Positions 8,088 to 16,833 are shown, counted from the stretch's first letter. The stretch: 64,000 nt of DNA from Flavobacterium sp. HSC-61S13 (GCF_024171535.1 NZ_JALJZV010000017.1:1-64000), one strand, 5' to 3'. Notes: generated by a model not told the origin, from the letters alone. A program made the numbers and translations.

Positions 8088-9527
8088 ATGAGTAAAACAT
8101 TTAAGTATATCGAGATTGCCCATATAATAGCCTCAAAAATTCATAATGGAATTTTAGTTCCGGGAGATAGATTGCCGTCAGTTAGGGATTTGTGCCGGAG
8201 TTATGATATAAGTATGAATACAGCTAAAAGGGTGTATTGGGAATTGGAGGCACAATCGTTAATAGAATCTAAACCGCAGTCTGGTTTTTTTGTTGCGGCG
8301 CTTTTAGATGTTAATTTGCCCTTACCCAGACGTAGTAGTCCTTCGTTGATTGCTAGTGATGTAGAGCCTTCTGAATTAATTACTAAGGTGTTTTCCAATA
8401 TGGGAAAGACCGATTTGACTTTGTTTTCAATAGGCATCCCCTCGGGAAATTTATTGCCTTTGAGTAAGTTAAAAAAGGAAATTGTCTATGCAACGCGTGA
8501 ACTCAAAGATGGCGGTACGGAGTATGAATTGTTACAAGGCAATGTGAAGCTGCGAAAAATGATAGCCTTTCGGTCTTCTAGTTGGGGCGGAAATTTTAAT
8601 GAAGACGATTTGATAACGACTAGTGGTGGTATGAACGCCCTATCTTTTTGTTTAATGGCAATGGGAAAAGCAGGAGATACCGTTGCGATGGAAAGCCCGT
8701 GTTATCCAGGGATTTTTCAATTGGCGATCAGTTTGGGATACAAGGTTATCGAGTTGCCAACACACCCCATTACCGGAATTGATATTGAGGTCTTAAAAGC
8801 GGTAATACCTAAAATTAACTTGTGTTTATTGGTTCCTAATTTTAATACGCCTTTGGGCAGTTGTATGCCCGATGAAAATAAAAAGGCTGTGGTCGAATTA
8901 TTAACCGAAAATCAAATACCACTTATCGAAGATGATATTTATGGCGATTTGTACTTCGGTAACCAACGACCAAAGTGTTGTAAGTCGTTCGACACTACCG
9001 GAAACGTTCTGTATTGCAGTTCTGTATCCAAAACCTTAGCTCCAGGGTATCGAGTGGGTTGGATTGCGGCAGGTAAACACAAAGAAAAGTTGTTGAAATT
9101 AAAATTGGTGCATTCTTTTTCTTCCACCTCAATTATTCAGGAGGCTGTCGGAAATTTTTTAAAAACGGGACGTTATGAAAACCATTTAAAACAATTGCGA
9201 CGCACCTTAAAACAAAATTATCACAATTACGTACAAGCGATAATTGAATTTTTCCCAGACGGAACCAAAACGAGTAGACCGCAAGGAGGTATGGCTCTTT
9301 GGGTTGAGCTTCCACAGGGTATCGACACGGTAAAGTTGTATGATGCTGCTATACAAAAGGGAATTAGTATTGCTCCAGGACGTGTTTTTACTTTACAAAA
9401 TCAGTTTGAAAACTGCATGAGGTTGAGTATTGGATTGCCATGGACGCCAGAACTCAGGTTAAAACTAAAAGTACTCGGAATTTTAGCGAAAGAGATGAAC
9501 ATTGCAGACAAAAACAATAAACTATAG
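8088..9527 (+). CDS. MocR-type regulator (GntR HTH plus aminotransferase-like domain)
   Basis: A 479-residue regulator. Residues 1-75 form a GntR winged helix (IAHIIASKIHNGILVPGDRLPSVRDL, then SFDISMNTAKRVYWELEAQSLIESKPQSGFFV with small changes). Residues 100-470 are a fold-type I aminotransferase domain: TSGGMNALSFCL, NFNTPLGSCMPDE, EDDIYGDLYF and SSVSKTLAPGYRVGWI, where the lysine is the expected pyridoxal-phosphate Schiff-base residue. Such proteins sense PLP or an amino-compound adduct rather than performing transamination. It probably controls the divergent EamA exporter, and the two may protect against an amine or amino acid. Confidence 0.9.
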   Translation: MSKTFKYIEIAHIIASKIHNGILVPGDRLPSVRDLCRSYDISMNTAKRVYWELEAQSLIESKPQSGFFVAALLDVNLPLPRRSSPSLIASDVEPSELITKVFSNMGKTDLTLFSIGIPSGNLLPLSKLKKEIVYATRELKDGGTEYELLQGNVKLRKMIAFRSSSWGGNFNEDDLITTSGGMNALSFCLMAMGKAGDTVAMESPCYPGIFQLAISLGYKVIELPTHPITGIDIEVLKAVIPKINLCLLVPNFNTPLGSCMPDENKKAVVELLTENQIPLIEDDIYGDLYFGNQRPKCCKSFDTTGNVLYCSSVSKTLAPGYRVGWIAAGKHKEKLLKLKLVHSFSSTSIIQEAVGNFLKTGRYENHLKQLRRTLKQNYHNYVQAIIEFFPDGTKTSRPQGGMALWVELPQGIDTVKLYDAAIQKGISIAPGRVFTLQNQFENCMRLSIGLPWTPELRLKLKVLGILAKEMNIADKNNKL

Positions 9528-9586
9528 CTTAGAGCTGTTACTTTTCAAAACAATTAAAAAGAATCTTACTATGATTTTTGATGGAC

Positions 9587-9943
9587 CTATAGATGTGGAA
9601 TCACAGTGGTATCCGCTTTAATTTTTTCTATTTGGCGATCGCCCCAGTTTTTTAAATGCTGAATAAAAGGAATCAGTTCAGCTCCGGTTTCCGTTAGGGA
9701 GTATTCCACTTTTGGAGGTACTTCATGATAGACTTCGCGGTGTATTAACAAGTCTGTTTCCAGCTCCCTTAGCGTTTGTGTCAACATTTTTGGAGTGACA
9801 TCCTGAAGCGTTTTGCGCAATTCTCCATAACGCAATACTTGTCTGTGGTGTAAGTACCAAAGGATGCGACCCTTGTATTTACCACCGATACGTCTAAACG
9901 CGTAATCCACCGAACAACTCGGTGAAGCGGTATTTTTTTTCAT
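9587..9943 (-). CDS. HxlR family transcriptional regulator
   Basis: A 118-residue winged-helix regulator: DYAFRRIGGKYKGRILWYLHHRQVLRYGELRKTL, then VTPKMLTQTLRELETDLLIHREVYHEVPPKVEYSLTETG, and a C-terminal dimer helix. HxlR proteins often respond to electrophiles or oxidants. A longer frame reaches 10027, but the ATG at 9943 gives the usual family length and leaves the promoter region free. CSVD near the N-terminus holds a single cysteine at the place where redox-sensing relatives have theirs. It is divergent from an alcohol dehydrogenase/quinone reductase gene, its likely target. Confidence 0.88.
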   Translation of the reverse strand: MKKNTASPSCSVDYAFRRIGGKYKGRILWYLHHRQVLRYGELRKTLQDVTPKMLTQTLRELETDLLIHREVYHEVPPKVEYSLTETGAELIPFIQHLKNWGDRQIEKIKADTTVIPHL

Positions 9944-10008
9944 TTTTTTTTCATTTTTTATGGACGGATAATCAGTAATAGTATCTTTTAGGTGCTTAGT
10001 GTACCAAA

Positions 10009-10049
10009 AAGTGCATACTTGTTTCAAATATACTATAAAAATATATTTG
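10009..10049 (+). promoter_or_regulatory. Promoter with overlapping inverted repeat, oxidoreductase gene
   Basis: TTG at 10019-10021 and TATATTTG at 10042-10049 (20 bases apart) form a good flavobacterial promoter for the gene starting at 10074. The inverted repeat AAGT-GCAT-ACTT (10009-10020) overlaps the TTG box, a natural place for HxlR-type repression. The site also decides the start choices: both 9943 (minus) and 10074 (plus) leave it intergenic. Confidence 0.5.
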
Positions 10050-10073
10050 TTTTCTAATTTTAAAATAGTTCAA

Positions 10074-11075
10074 ATGAAAACAATAGTGATTAAAAACAGT
10101 TATGGCTTGGGCAATATATCGGTAGAAGAGCGCGCAATTCCAGCGATAAAACCCAACGAAGTATTGGTTCATGTGAAGTCGATGGCTTTGAACCAATTGG
10201 ATTTAATGATTGCTCAAGGGGCATTTGGTACACGATTGCCCCATGTTTTAGGATCCGATGCCGCTGGTATAGTGGAAAGTGTAGGCAGTGAGGTACAATC
10301 CTTAAAAATTGGTGATAGGGTGTCTACGCATTTTATACAATCCTGGCAATCTGGGCCGTTGAGGGAAGCGGATTTAAGTACGCGCTTGGGAACGACAATG
10401 CCCGGAGTGTTTTCGGAGTATATTGCCTTGCCGGCAAGCAGTTTGGTGAAGATTTCCAGTCACTTTACGTTGGAGCAAGCGTCAACGCTTCCTATAGCGG
10501 CACTTACGGCATGGGAGGCTTTGGTTCATGTCGGTCAATTAAAAGTTGGACAAACAGTCCTTTTACAGGGGACAGGAGGCGTATCGATCTTTGCCTTGCA
10601 GTTTGCTAAAGCATTGGGCGCAAAAGTTATTATCCTGTCGAGTTCTGATGATAAACTGATCAAAGCCAAACAATTGGGTGCTGATGAAACCATCAATTAT
10701 AAAGTCTATCCCGACTGGGAAAAACGGGTTTTGGAGTTGACAAATGGGCAAGGTGTTGATTTGAGTCTAGAAATGGCTTGGGGAACCTTGGAGCAAACCA
10801 TAACAAGTATGAAATTGGGAGGTAAGATTGTTGTCATCGGGCTTATGGCGGGATCAGATGTAAATCTATCTGTATTTGGAGTTCTTCAAAAAAGCTTGAC
10901 GATTCAAGGTATTCAAATTGGATCGAAACGATCTTTTGAACAGATGATTCAAGCTATTGAAGATTACAAAATGAATGCAATTATCGATAAGGTTTTTCCG
11001 GTTACAGCACTAGCAGCAGCATTAGAATATTTTAATCAGGGGAAACATTTTGGAAAGGTTGTCCTAAATTTTTAA
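10074..11075 (+). CDS. Zinc-independent alcohol dehydrogenase / quinone oxidoreductase (MDR family)
   Basis: A 333-residue medium-chain dehydrogenase/reductase of the QOR type, an NADPH-dependent reductase of quinones or enones. The N-terminal GroES-like domain holds VLVHVKSMALNQLDLMIAQG and HVLGSDAAGIVESVGSEV; the Rossmann part holds LLQGTGGVSIFALQFAKALGAKVI followed by GADETINYK. The structural and catalytic zinc cysteines of true alcohol dehydrogenases are absent. Start set at 10074 because the promoter lies at 10019-10049; the frame extends to 9999 without support. It is divergent from the HxlR gene, which suggests induction by electrophilic compounds. Confidence 0.88.
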   Translation: MKTIVIKNSYGLGNISVEERAIPAIKPNEVLVHVKSMALNQLDLMIAQGAFGTRLPHVLGSDAAGIVESVGSEVQSLKIGDRVSTHFIQSWQSGPLREADLSTRLGTTMPGVFSEYIALPASSLVKISSHFTLEQASTLPIAALTAWEALVHVGQLKVGQTVLLQGTGGVSIFALQFAKALGAKVIILSSSDDKLIKAKQLGADETINYKVYPDWEKRVLELTNGQGVDLSLEMAWGTLEQTITSMKLGGKIVVIGLMAGSDVNLSVFGVLQKSLTIQGIQIGSKRSFEQMIQAIEDYKMNAIIDKVFPVTALAAALEYFNQGKHFGKVVLNF

Positions 11076-11244
11076 CGCCGTTTTCTCTGTTTATGGGGCG
11101 TGTTCAACTGGCAGTCATTTAAAAAAGGTGAATTTCTCGACTTATTAAAGATTATATTTGCGGGATTATTTCCGGTCATAACTTGGAATATTGAATAGAG
11201 ATAGCACGGTAAAAAGATGGTGTTGTCATTTTAAAATTTTAATT

Positions 11245-11736
11245 ATGGATATTGAATTAGAGTTATTTAAGATTTACGACTTTGATCTTTACTTTAAGTT
11301 AGTTAGTGATGAACGCGTTATGGCTATGATTACAGAAAGGGCGTTTCCAATGGAGGAAGCTCGAGTCGAATTTCAAAAATTAATTGAGCATAACCAGCTT
11401 GATGCGCAGTTTGGTAGTTTTAAAATTATCAATAGCGATACGAGTGAATTTATGGGTTTGGCTAAATTGGAAGTCGAAGAAAAGGGAGCGGAAAGCGCGG
11501 AACTCGGTTATATGATTTTGCCACAGTATTGGGGTCAGGGTTTGGGAACAACAGTTGCAACAAAGCTGGTTAAACAGGCCAGAAAACAGCAACACTTAAA
11601 GCAACTCACAGCCATTATCGATCCAAAAAACATCCCTTCTCGAAAAATTTTAATCAATAATGGCTTTGAATCCGTATCCTTTGAAGATTTCGATGGATTG
11701 CCTGGAGAAATACTCGAATTAAAACTCCATCGTTAA
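11245..11736 (+). CDS. GNAT family N-acetyltransferase
   Basis: A 163-residue RimJ/RimL-like GNAT enzyme. ELGYMILPQYWGQGLGTTVATKLVKQA holds the Q-x-x-G-x-G acetyl-CoA loop and its helix; LTAIIDPKNIPSRKILINNGFESV is the typical C-terminal signature. The ATG at 11245 begins MDIELELFKIYDFDLYFKLV, the expected first strand, so the 18 residues upstream in the same frame are unlikely to be translated. The substrate is unknown. It stands alone and faces the DUF1801 gene. Confidence 0.85.
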   Translation: MDIELELFKIYDFDLYFKLVSDERVMAMITERAFPMEEARVEFQKLIEHNQLDAQFGSFKIINSDTSEFMGLAKLEVEEKGAESAELGYMILPQYWGQGLGTTVATKLVKQARKQQHLKQLTAIIDPKNIPSRKILINNGFESVSFEDFDGLPGEILELKLHR

Positions 11737-11770
11737 AGGGGCTTGTTTCTCAATCGCGACAAATTTGAAA

Positions 11771-12121
11771 TTAGGATACTTCTTCGAATCTAAATCGACA
11801 TATTTTCTCAATCAATGCCTTGGGAAGCGGTTTTTCATAGGAGAATTGTATAGTTCCCTTACTGCATTTATAAGTGTTTAAATCATCTTTAAAAGCAATT
11901 ATAGCGCTAGGAGTAGGGTAAAAGCCGATATGGGATTGATAGACCGCAAAATACACCAATATTTTCCGATACCTATAGGCAGGCATATTGTAACTGATTA
12001 CTTCTTCGGCTTTGGGTAAGGCCGATTTAATGATGTTGCGAAGCTCGACAGCGCGTTCGAGGTGCTCTGAGGAAATACCGCTTAGATATTGATCTACACT
12101 GTCGTATTTAGGAGGCGTCAT
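11771..12121 (-). CDS. DUF1801 / YdhG-like protein
   Basis: A 116-residue protein of the DUF1801 (YdhG, so-called iron chaperone-like) family. It shows the DSVDQYLSGISSEHLERAVELRNIIKSALPKAEEVISYNMPAY start, IGFYPTPSAI, and KCSKGTIQFSYEKPLPKALIEKICRFR end, all in family order. The Bacillus relative was linked to frataxin-like iron handling, yet function in this family is not settled. A further ATG 10 codons upstream (12151) is possible; 12121 (MTPPKY) is preferred because the family begins there. Confidence 0.85.
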   Translation of the reverse strand: MTPPKYDSVDQYLSGISSEHLERAVELRNIIKSALPKAEEVISYNMPAYRYRKILVYFAVYQSHIGFYPTPSAIIAFKDDLNTYKCSKGTIQFSYEKPLPKALIEKICRFRFEEVS

Positions 12122-12206
12122 TGGGCTCTTTTTTGTATGGTTAATATACACTATTTAACCCAAATATCCAAATAAAAACTTCTCTTATTTAAAGGAATGT
12201 ATAAAA

Positions 12207-12236
12207 AAATATGCCCAGTTTTTACTGGGCATATTT
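12207..12236 (-). terminator. Terminator of the zinc-ribbon SDR gene
   Basis: A perfect 13-bp stem (AAATATGCCCAGT with its complement) closes a TTTT loop. On the minus strand a run of seven T follows directly. It ends the transcript of the gene that stops at 12260. Confidence 0.85.
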
Positions 12237-12259
12237 ATGATATATAGACATTAGTGTGA

Positions 12260-13813
12260 TTACCACGATATAGGAACATAGTCTTTTAAAAACTTGCCAC
12301 ACCAGTGTTTGCCAGTATTGATACCATCAAATAAGGGATCCATAACTCTTGCTGCACCGTCAACAATGTCTAGTGGCGGTTGAAAATCTTCTTCTTCTTG
12401 TTTTCGTCTGGCCATTTCTGCAGGATCTTCATCGGTTACCCAACCCGTATCCACGGCATTCATATAAATTCCTTCTTTAGCCAGCGAACCTGCCGCGGTA
12501 TGTGTAAGCATATTTAGGGCTGCTTTAGCCATATTGGTATGCGGATGGCGATCGTCTTTATAACCGTGATAAAATTTTCCTTCCATCGCAGATACATTGA
12601 TGATGTGTTTCTGACCGGTTTGATCTTTTTTCATCACTTCGGCAAGTCGGTTGCACAACACAAAGGGTGCAACGGAATTGACCAATTGTACTTCGATCAT
12701 TTCCGTGGTTTCTATTTGGCCCAGTTTTAAGCGCCAGCTGTTGGTTTTACGCAAATCCACCTGTTGCAAATCCGCGTCCAATTCGCCTTCCGGAAATGCT
12801 TCTGTGGCAACAAGTGCCTTATCAAACGAATACGGGATCTGTGATAATTGAGCCGAAGCTCTCAATCCAATTCCCGGCTCCGGTCCGTGCCAAGTGACAG
12901 GCATATTTTGATTGGATGAAGCAGTGCTTGTCAATAGCTTTAATTCCTGTAAACAGTCTGTGTGATCGAGTAATAACTCTTGTACTGCTTTGGGCAGCGA
13001 TTCAACGGGACGTTGCTCATTGTCCATCAAATGGGTATAAAAACCAGACGGTCGGCGTACGGTTTGAGCGGCATTGTTGATTAGAACATCCAAACGACCG
13101 TATTTCTGTTCTATATAATTACAAAAAATTTCTACACTGGGTATATGTCTCAAATCCAATCCGTGAATCTTTAAGCGATGTCCCCATTCCATAAAATCGG
13201 ATTCCTTGGCAAAACGAATCGCGGAATCCACAGGGAAACGCGTAGTGGCAACAACCGTTGCTCCACCGCGCAATAACATCAAAGTAATGTGGTAACCAAT
13301 TTTTAATCGCGATCCGGTGATTACGGCTAATTGCCCTTTGACATCAGCGGTTTGAAAACGTTTGGCATAGTTAAAATCTCCACAATCGGTACACATGGTA
13401 TCGTAAAAGTGATGAAGGGTAGTAAAACGCGTTTTACAAACATAACAATTTCGAGCCGTCTCCAGTTCTAGTGGTTCCTTTTGGGCTAAATCAGTATAAG
13501 CCAATAATTTCGGTGCAACGAAAACAGGGGCTTCTCGAGCATGTCGAATTCCCGTAACCTTACGTGCGGTTTTGTCTTTATTTTCCTTTTTGCGTTTGGC
13601 AACCAGTCTTCCATCTTTCTTTCTACGCGCCAATTCATCGCGATCCGGTCGTGAAAATTGACCTGCAGCCTTAATCAAAGCCGTGCGTTGCTCCTTGGGT
13701 ATATCAAAAATCTGATCGGTATCGGTGTTGAGCTGTGTCAATAGAGCAATACATTTGTCAATATCTGCAGCACTGATCTCTTGAGTAGAAGGTGTTTCCT
13801 CGTTCGTCATCAT
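12260..13813 (-). CDS. Short-chain dehydrogenase family protein with N-terminal zinc ribbon
   Basis: About 517 residues, twice the usual SDR length. A charged N-terminal region is followed by a C-x2-C-x14-C-x2-C zinc ribbon (CYVC...CTDC, about residues 123-144) and then a Rossmann domain: [43 protein letters not shown] and [10 protein letters not shown]. In classical SDRs the last motif is YxxxK; here it is TNMAK, so threonine stands where the catalytic tyrosine belongs, although other tyrosines lie just upstream (FYHGYK). Reaction and substrate are unknown. ATG 13813 or 13810 is the likely start. The -7 promoter element lies at 13851. Confidence 0.8.
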   Translation of the reverse strand: MMTNEETPSTQEISAADIDKCIALLTQLNTDTDQIFDIPKEQRTALIKAAGQFSRPDRDELARRKKDGRLVAKRKKENKDKTARKVTGIRHAREAPVFVAPKLLAYTDLAQKEPLELETARNCYVCKTRFTTLHHFYDTMCTDCGDFNYAKRFQTADVKGQLAVITGSRLKIGYHITLMLLRGGATVVATTRFPVDSAIRFAKESDFMEWGHRLKIHGLDLRHIPSVEIFCNYIEQKYGRLDVLINNAAQTVRRPSGFYTHLMDNEQRPVESLPKAVQELLLDHTDCLQELKLLTSTASSNQNMPVTWHGPEPGIGLRASAQLSQIPYSFDKALVATEAFPEGELDADLQQVDLRKTNSWRLKLGQIETTEMIEVQLVNSVAPFVLCNRLAEVMKKDQTGQKHIINVSAMEGKFYHGYKDDRHPHTNMAKAALNMLTHTAAGSLAKEGIYMNAVDTGWVTDEDPAEMARRKQEEEDFQPPLDIVDGAARVMDPLFDGINTGKHWCGKFLKDYVPISW

Positions 13814-13850
13814 AAAAAACAATTCAATCTTGGCAAAAACACCAAGGGCG

Positions 13851-13858
13851 CAAAGATA
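13851..13858 (-). promoter_or_regulatory. -7 promoter element of the zinc-ribbon SDR gene
   Basis: On the minus strand this reads TATCTTTG, a full match to TAnnTTTG. Transcription would start near 13844, about 30 bases before the ATG at 13813. No clear TTG box is seen at the right distance. Confidence 0.4.
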
Positions 13859-13866
13859 GCTTTTAA

Positions 13867-14100
13867 GCGCGTAATATTTATGGCGAAATAAAACTTGAAG
13901 TGCACATTTTCAAAAACTGCCAATTTTAAAGCCAGATTATCGAAATCATCGGCCAAGGAAAGAAAAATTTTAGCTTTATACCCGTTATAGGTACTGAACA
14001 CAATTTCTTTCCGGTAGATCAAAACAACATACCCAATTACCAAGTAAGAAATTGGGGAAAGGTAGTTAAAGATTGGGAGACTTGGTTAGCAGCTCATTAA
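13867..14100 (+). pseudogene. Possible 3' remnant of an unrecognised gene
   Basis: The 357-base gap between the SDR gene and the SdpI-like gene contains, on the plus strand, one frame open from 13930 to the TAA at 14098 with a protein-like composition (IIEIIGQGKKNFSFIPVIGT, then VRNWGKVVKDWETWLAAH). The same frame continues upstream from 13867 to 13926, interrupted by a TAA at 13927. There is no start codon. It may be the decayed end of a lost gene; I do not recognise the family, and chance in this AT-rich DNA is possible. Confidence 0.3.
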
Positions 14101-14170
14101 GTAACACACACTCTTACTAAATGATCGTTGTATAGAGTCCAAGCTGTTATAGCAACCGAGTATTTATGGA

Positions 14171-14518
14171 TTATAATCGATCTTTTCGAATTCCATTTTT
14201 ATCAAATTCCCGTCTTAAAAGAATTTCTACAATAGGAACTACTAGTATGGATAAAACGGTAAATGCAATTAAAGGAAATACTACTGCGGTTTCTTCTTCA
14301 AACAGGTAAGGAGCAATTAGGCTTAATACGATCAAGATGATGATATTGAACAAAAATATTTTGTTAGCCAGTTTATTGGCATACACCCAAGTTTTATCAT
14401 TTTTGACAGATAAACGGCTTTTATATCCAAAAAAACTCGGTGTAGTCGGGGTATATTTCCAACTGATAAACAGTAAAATCAACATAATTACGGCTGAAAT
14501 GAATGAGGGAATCATCAT
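14171..14518 (-). CDS. SdpI-family membrane protein
   Basis: A 115-residue protein with three hydrophobic helices (about residues 4-20, 50-71, 78-98). The motif FFGYKSRLSVKNDKTWVYANKLANKIF between helices one and two matches the SdpI/YhfL signature (GYRTPRSMKNxExWxxAN). In Bacillus, SdpI gives immunity to the SdpC killing factor; most homologues elsewhere have no known role. No SdpC-like gene is nearby, so an immunity job here is unsupported. It may equally be a general membrane protein of this family. Confidence 0.75.
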   Translation of the reverse strand: MMIPSFISAVIMLILLFISWKYTPTTPSFFGYKSRLSVKNDKTWVYANKLANKIFLFNIIILIVLSLIAPYLFEEETAVVFPLIAFTVLSILVVPIVEILLRREFDKNGIRKDRL

Positions 14519-14603
14519 GACTTTTAAAAGCTTATTTAAATTATAAGTGGCAATATATTGAATAGACGCTACAATCTCAAATTCTTTATAATTAAATTTT
14601 TTT

Positions 14604-14611
14604 TATCTTTG
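14604..14611 (+). promoter_or_regulatory. -7 promoter element immediately before the GNAT start
   Basis: TATCTTTG at 14604-14611 matches TAnnTTTG, but the ATG of the next gene is at 14616. If used, transcription would begin at about the start codon itself and give a leaderless mRNA. No good TTG box is visible upstream, so the match may be accidental. Confidence 0.3.
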
Positions 14612-14615
14612 AAAC

Positions 14616-15089
14616 ATGGAAAATATCTCGATAAATACACTAATTAGAACAGCTACCGCGGCTGATTTACCTCAACTACAAGTTTTTTTACAACACTTAG
14701 TCGATGCCGAACGACCATTTGATCCGACCTTAAAACAAGGAGAGTTATTTTACTACAACATCGGGGACATGTTACTCGATAGCGCTACAGAAGTTTTAGT
14801 AGCGGAATACAACAATCAACTTATTGGATGTGGTTATTCACAAATGCGATCTACCAAGGAATTCCAGATTCACGATACTTTTGGTTATATTGGTTTTATG
14901 TTTGTAACTCCAGAATACAGAGGTCAAGGTATCAGTAGTTTATTACTCAATCATCTAAAGCAGTGGCTTGTAAGTAAGGGAATCAATGAGTTAAAACTCG
15001 ATGTTTACGAGGAGAATACCGCTGCTATTCGCGCTTATGAAAAAGCGGGTTTTAAACGATTTACCACGACTATGAGAATAGAAATCTAA
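14616..15089 (+). CDS. GNAT family N-acetyltransferase
   Basis: A 157-residue GNAT enzyme. GYIGFMFVTPEYRGQGISSLLLNHLKQWL contains the R-G-Q-G-I acetyl-CoA loop, and LKLDVYEENTAAIRAYEKAGFKRF is the C-terminal signature. The N-terminus (LIRTATAADLPQLQVFLQHLV) is the standard first strand and helix, so the start is well placed. The substrate is unknown. It stands between the SdpI-like gene (opposite strand) and the sigma factor gene. Confidence 0.87.
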   Translation: MENISINTLIRTATAADLPQLQVFLQHLVDAERPFDPTLKQGELFYYNIGDMLLDSATEVLVAEYNNQLIGCGYSQMRSTKEFQIHDTFGYIGFMFVTPEYRGQGISSLLLNHLKQWLVSKGINELKLDVYEENTAAIRAYEKAGFKRFTTTMRIEI

Positions 15090-15215
15090 GGCAATCTTTA
15101 TAGGGGCGCTGTAAGAAATCGCTATCGGATTATTCTAAAAATATCCCGAATTGATAATATCATATCTCGCACCTTAACTTAACCATTTGGTAAACTTTTG
15201 AATAATTATACCGAC

Positions 15216-15223
15216 TACTTTTG
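15216..15223 (+). promoter_or_regulatory. -7 promoter element of the ECF sigma gene
   Basis: TACTTTTG matches TAnnTTTG and lies 28 bases before the ATG at 15252. TTG triplets occur at 15187 and 15198, but neither is at the ideal distance. Confidence 0.35.
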
Positions 15224-15251
15224 AGACCAAGGATTTCAAAGGGAAATAGTC

Positions 15252-15800
15252 ATGGCTAATAAAAATCAAAGTTTCCAACGTTTGTATCAACAGCATTGGG
15301 CAGAACTCTATGCTTTTGCCTATAACGTTATGCATGATAAACAAAAGGCTGAAGATATCGTTCAAGATATTTTTGTCGATCTGTGGAATCGTTTTGACGA
15401 TTTAACCATCAATCATCACCGCGGTTATTTGTTTCAATCGGTAAAAAATCAATGCGCAAAGAATTTTGGCAAAGGTGCACTGCAAGAGGTGCATATTGAA
15501 GCCTGGACTGCTTTTTTAACCGAGATTGAGGAACCGGCCTACGAGGAAATTAAAAGACGCCTATTAGACGAGATTGAAACAACGGCTAACAGCGTATTAC
15601 CGGCTAAATGTCTGTTGATTTTTAAAATGAGGTTTTACGAATCTCGATCGTATAAAGAAATTTCCCAACAACTTCACATCAGTGAAAGCACTGTAGAAAA
15701 TCAAATTACTAAAGCTTTAAAACTGCTTAAAAATTCCACGCGTTACATTACCGATATACATCTCCTTATACTCGTACTCACACAGCTTACCATTAACTAA
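15252..15800 (+). CDS. RNA polymerase ECF-type sigma factor
   Basis: A 182-residue sigma-70 family factor of the Bacteroidota FecI-like group. Region 2 is at about residues 8-75 (FQRLYQQHWAELYAFAYNVMHDKQKAEDIVQDIFVDLWNRF) and region 4 at about 120-170 (LIFKMRFYESRSYKEISQQLHISESTVENQITKALKLLK). Such factors are held by a FecR-type membrane anti-sigma factor and are freed when a TonB-dependent receptor with an STN domain signals that substrate is bound. All three parts follow in order here (15898 and 17022), so it probably switches on the SusC/D locus. Confidence 0.93.
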   Translation: MANKNQSFQRLYQQHWAELYAFAYNVMHDKQKAEDIVQDIFVDLWNRFDDLTINHHRGYLFQSVKNQCAKNFGKGALQEVHIEAWTAFLTEIEEPAYEEIKRRLLDEIETTANSVLPAKCLLIFKMRFYESRSYKEISQQLHISESTVENQITKALKLLKNSTRYITDIHLLILVLTQLTIN

Positions 15801-15897
15801 ATGTTACGCGTTTTAACAAATTGCTAAGTGTGATTTTTTTAATAGGGGAAAATCAGTATGTTGGTACATCATCATAGGAACAATTAATAAAATACCT

Positions 15898-16833
15898 GTG
15901 AGACCAATTAAACGGCTTTTTCAAAAATACGCAGATTCAGAAACTACAAAGATCGAAACGGATTTAATCCATACCTATTTTGATCGACTTCATAAAAAGG
16001 GTATAAAAATCGAAGATGCCCAAAGTGATCTGGTTTTAAATCGTCGTATTTATCAAAAAATCAATCAAAAAATCAAACCTGGTTTTCTTCAGCGTAGCAA
16101 GCCTTTCCTACCAATAGCAGCGAGTTTATTGTTATTGCTGAGTATTTCTCTTACTCATAACTTCTATTTTAATAAACCGACTGAAAATTGGTTAAGTCGC
16201 AGGGCGAGCAATGGGGAGCAACTTGATTTTTTTTTAAGTGATTCGACCCAAGTTTACTTAAGTCCTGGTAGTACATTACAGTACACCGCTGATTTTGGCA
16301 ATCAAGATCGCAAGGTATATCTCAATGGAGAAGCTTTTTTCAAAGTGAAAAAGAAAGATAACCAACAAGCCTTTGTTGTAGAAAGTACGCATTTGATAGT
16401 TAAAGTCTTAGGGACGGAGTTCAATGTACAAGATATTGAAGGAGAGGCTACAGCGGTACACGTTCGCAGTGGTAAAGTTAAAGTCAACGATAGAGATCAT
16501 CAACAACAGCAAATTATTACAGCTAATCAACAAGTTGTTTACAATAGAAGTTCGGGCTTATTAACCAAAACAACCTTGGAAGATGGAGAAATGAACAACT
16601 GGTTTACCGGGCAAATCAGGTTTAAGAGTGCTTCTCTAACGGAAGTTATTAATACATTGAAAAGACGTTTTAACGTGGAAATCACCGTCAAAACCGAAAA
16701 ATTACCAACCTATCCAATCAGTGGAGATTTTACAAACGACAGTATCGAAGAGGTATTAAAGAGTTTAAACTTTTTATACGGTATTACTTATATAAAAATT
16801 GATGAAAAACACATAGAGATCACCATTCACTAA
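15898..16833 (+). CDS. FecR family anti-sigma factor
   Basis: A 311-residue single-pass inner-membrane protein. The cytoplasmic part is residues 1-60; one helix follows at about 66-88; the periplasmic FecR domain spans about 105-200 (LPDGTQVYL-like segment DSTQVYLSPGSTLQYTADFG, then GEAFFKVKK and VKVLGTEFNVQDIEGEATAVHVRSGKVKV). A C-terminal DUF4974 region (about 240-310, FTNDSIEEVLKSLNFLYGI) contacts the receptor STN domain. The frame starts with GTG at 15898, 97 bases after the sigma gene; this is the best start that keeps the N-terminal region. It relays the outer-membrane signal to the ECF factor. Confidence 0.92.
   Translation: MRPIKRLFQKYADSETTKIETDLIHTYFDRLHKKGIKIEDAQSDLVLNRRIYQKINQKIKPGFLQRSKPFLPIAASLLLLLSISLTHNFYFNKPTENWLSRRASNGEQLDFFLSDSTQVYLSPGSTLQYTADFGNQDRKVYLNGEAFFKVKKKDNQQAFVVESTHLIVKVLGTEFNVQDIEGEATAVHVRSGKVKVNDRDHQQQQIITANQQVVYNRSSGLLTKTTLEDGEMNNWFTGQIRFKSASLTEVINTLKRRFNVEITVKTEKLPTYPISGDFTNDSIEEVLKSLNFLYGITYIKIDEKHIEITIH

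Noticed and set aside
13810..14043. 77-codon frame on the minus strand upstream of the SDR gene
   Set aside because: It overlaps the SDR start and promoter and has no recognisable features; the plus strand of the same stretch looks more protein-like.
14171..14518. SdpI-like protein as immunity to a killing factor
   Set aside because: No SdpA/B/C-like genes are nearby; the family is common without such a role.
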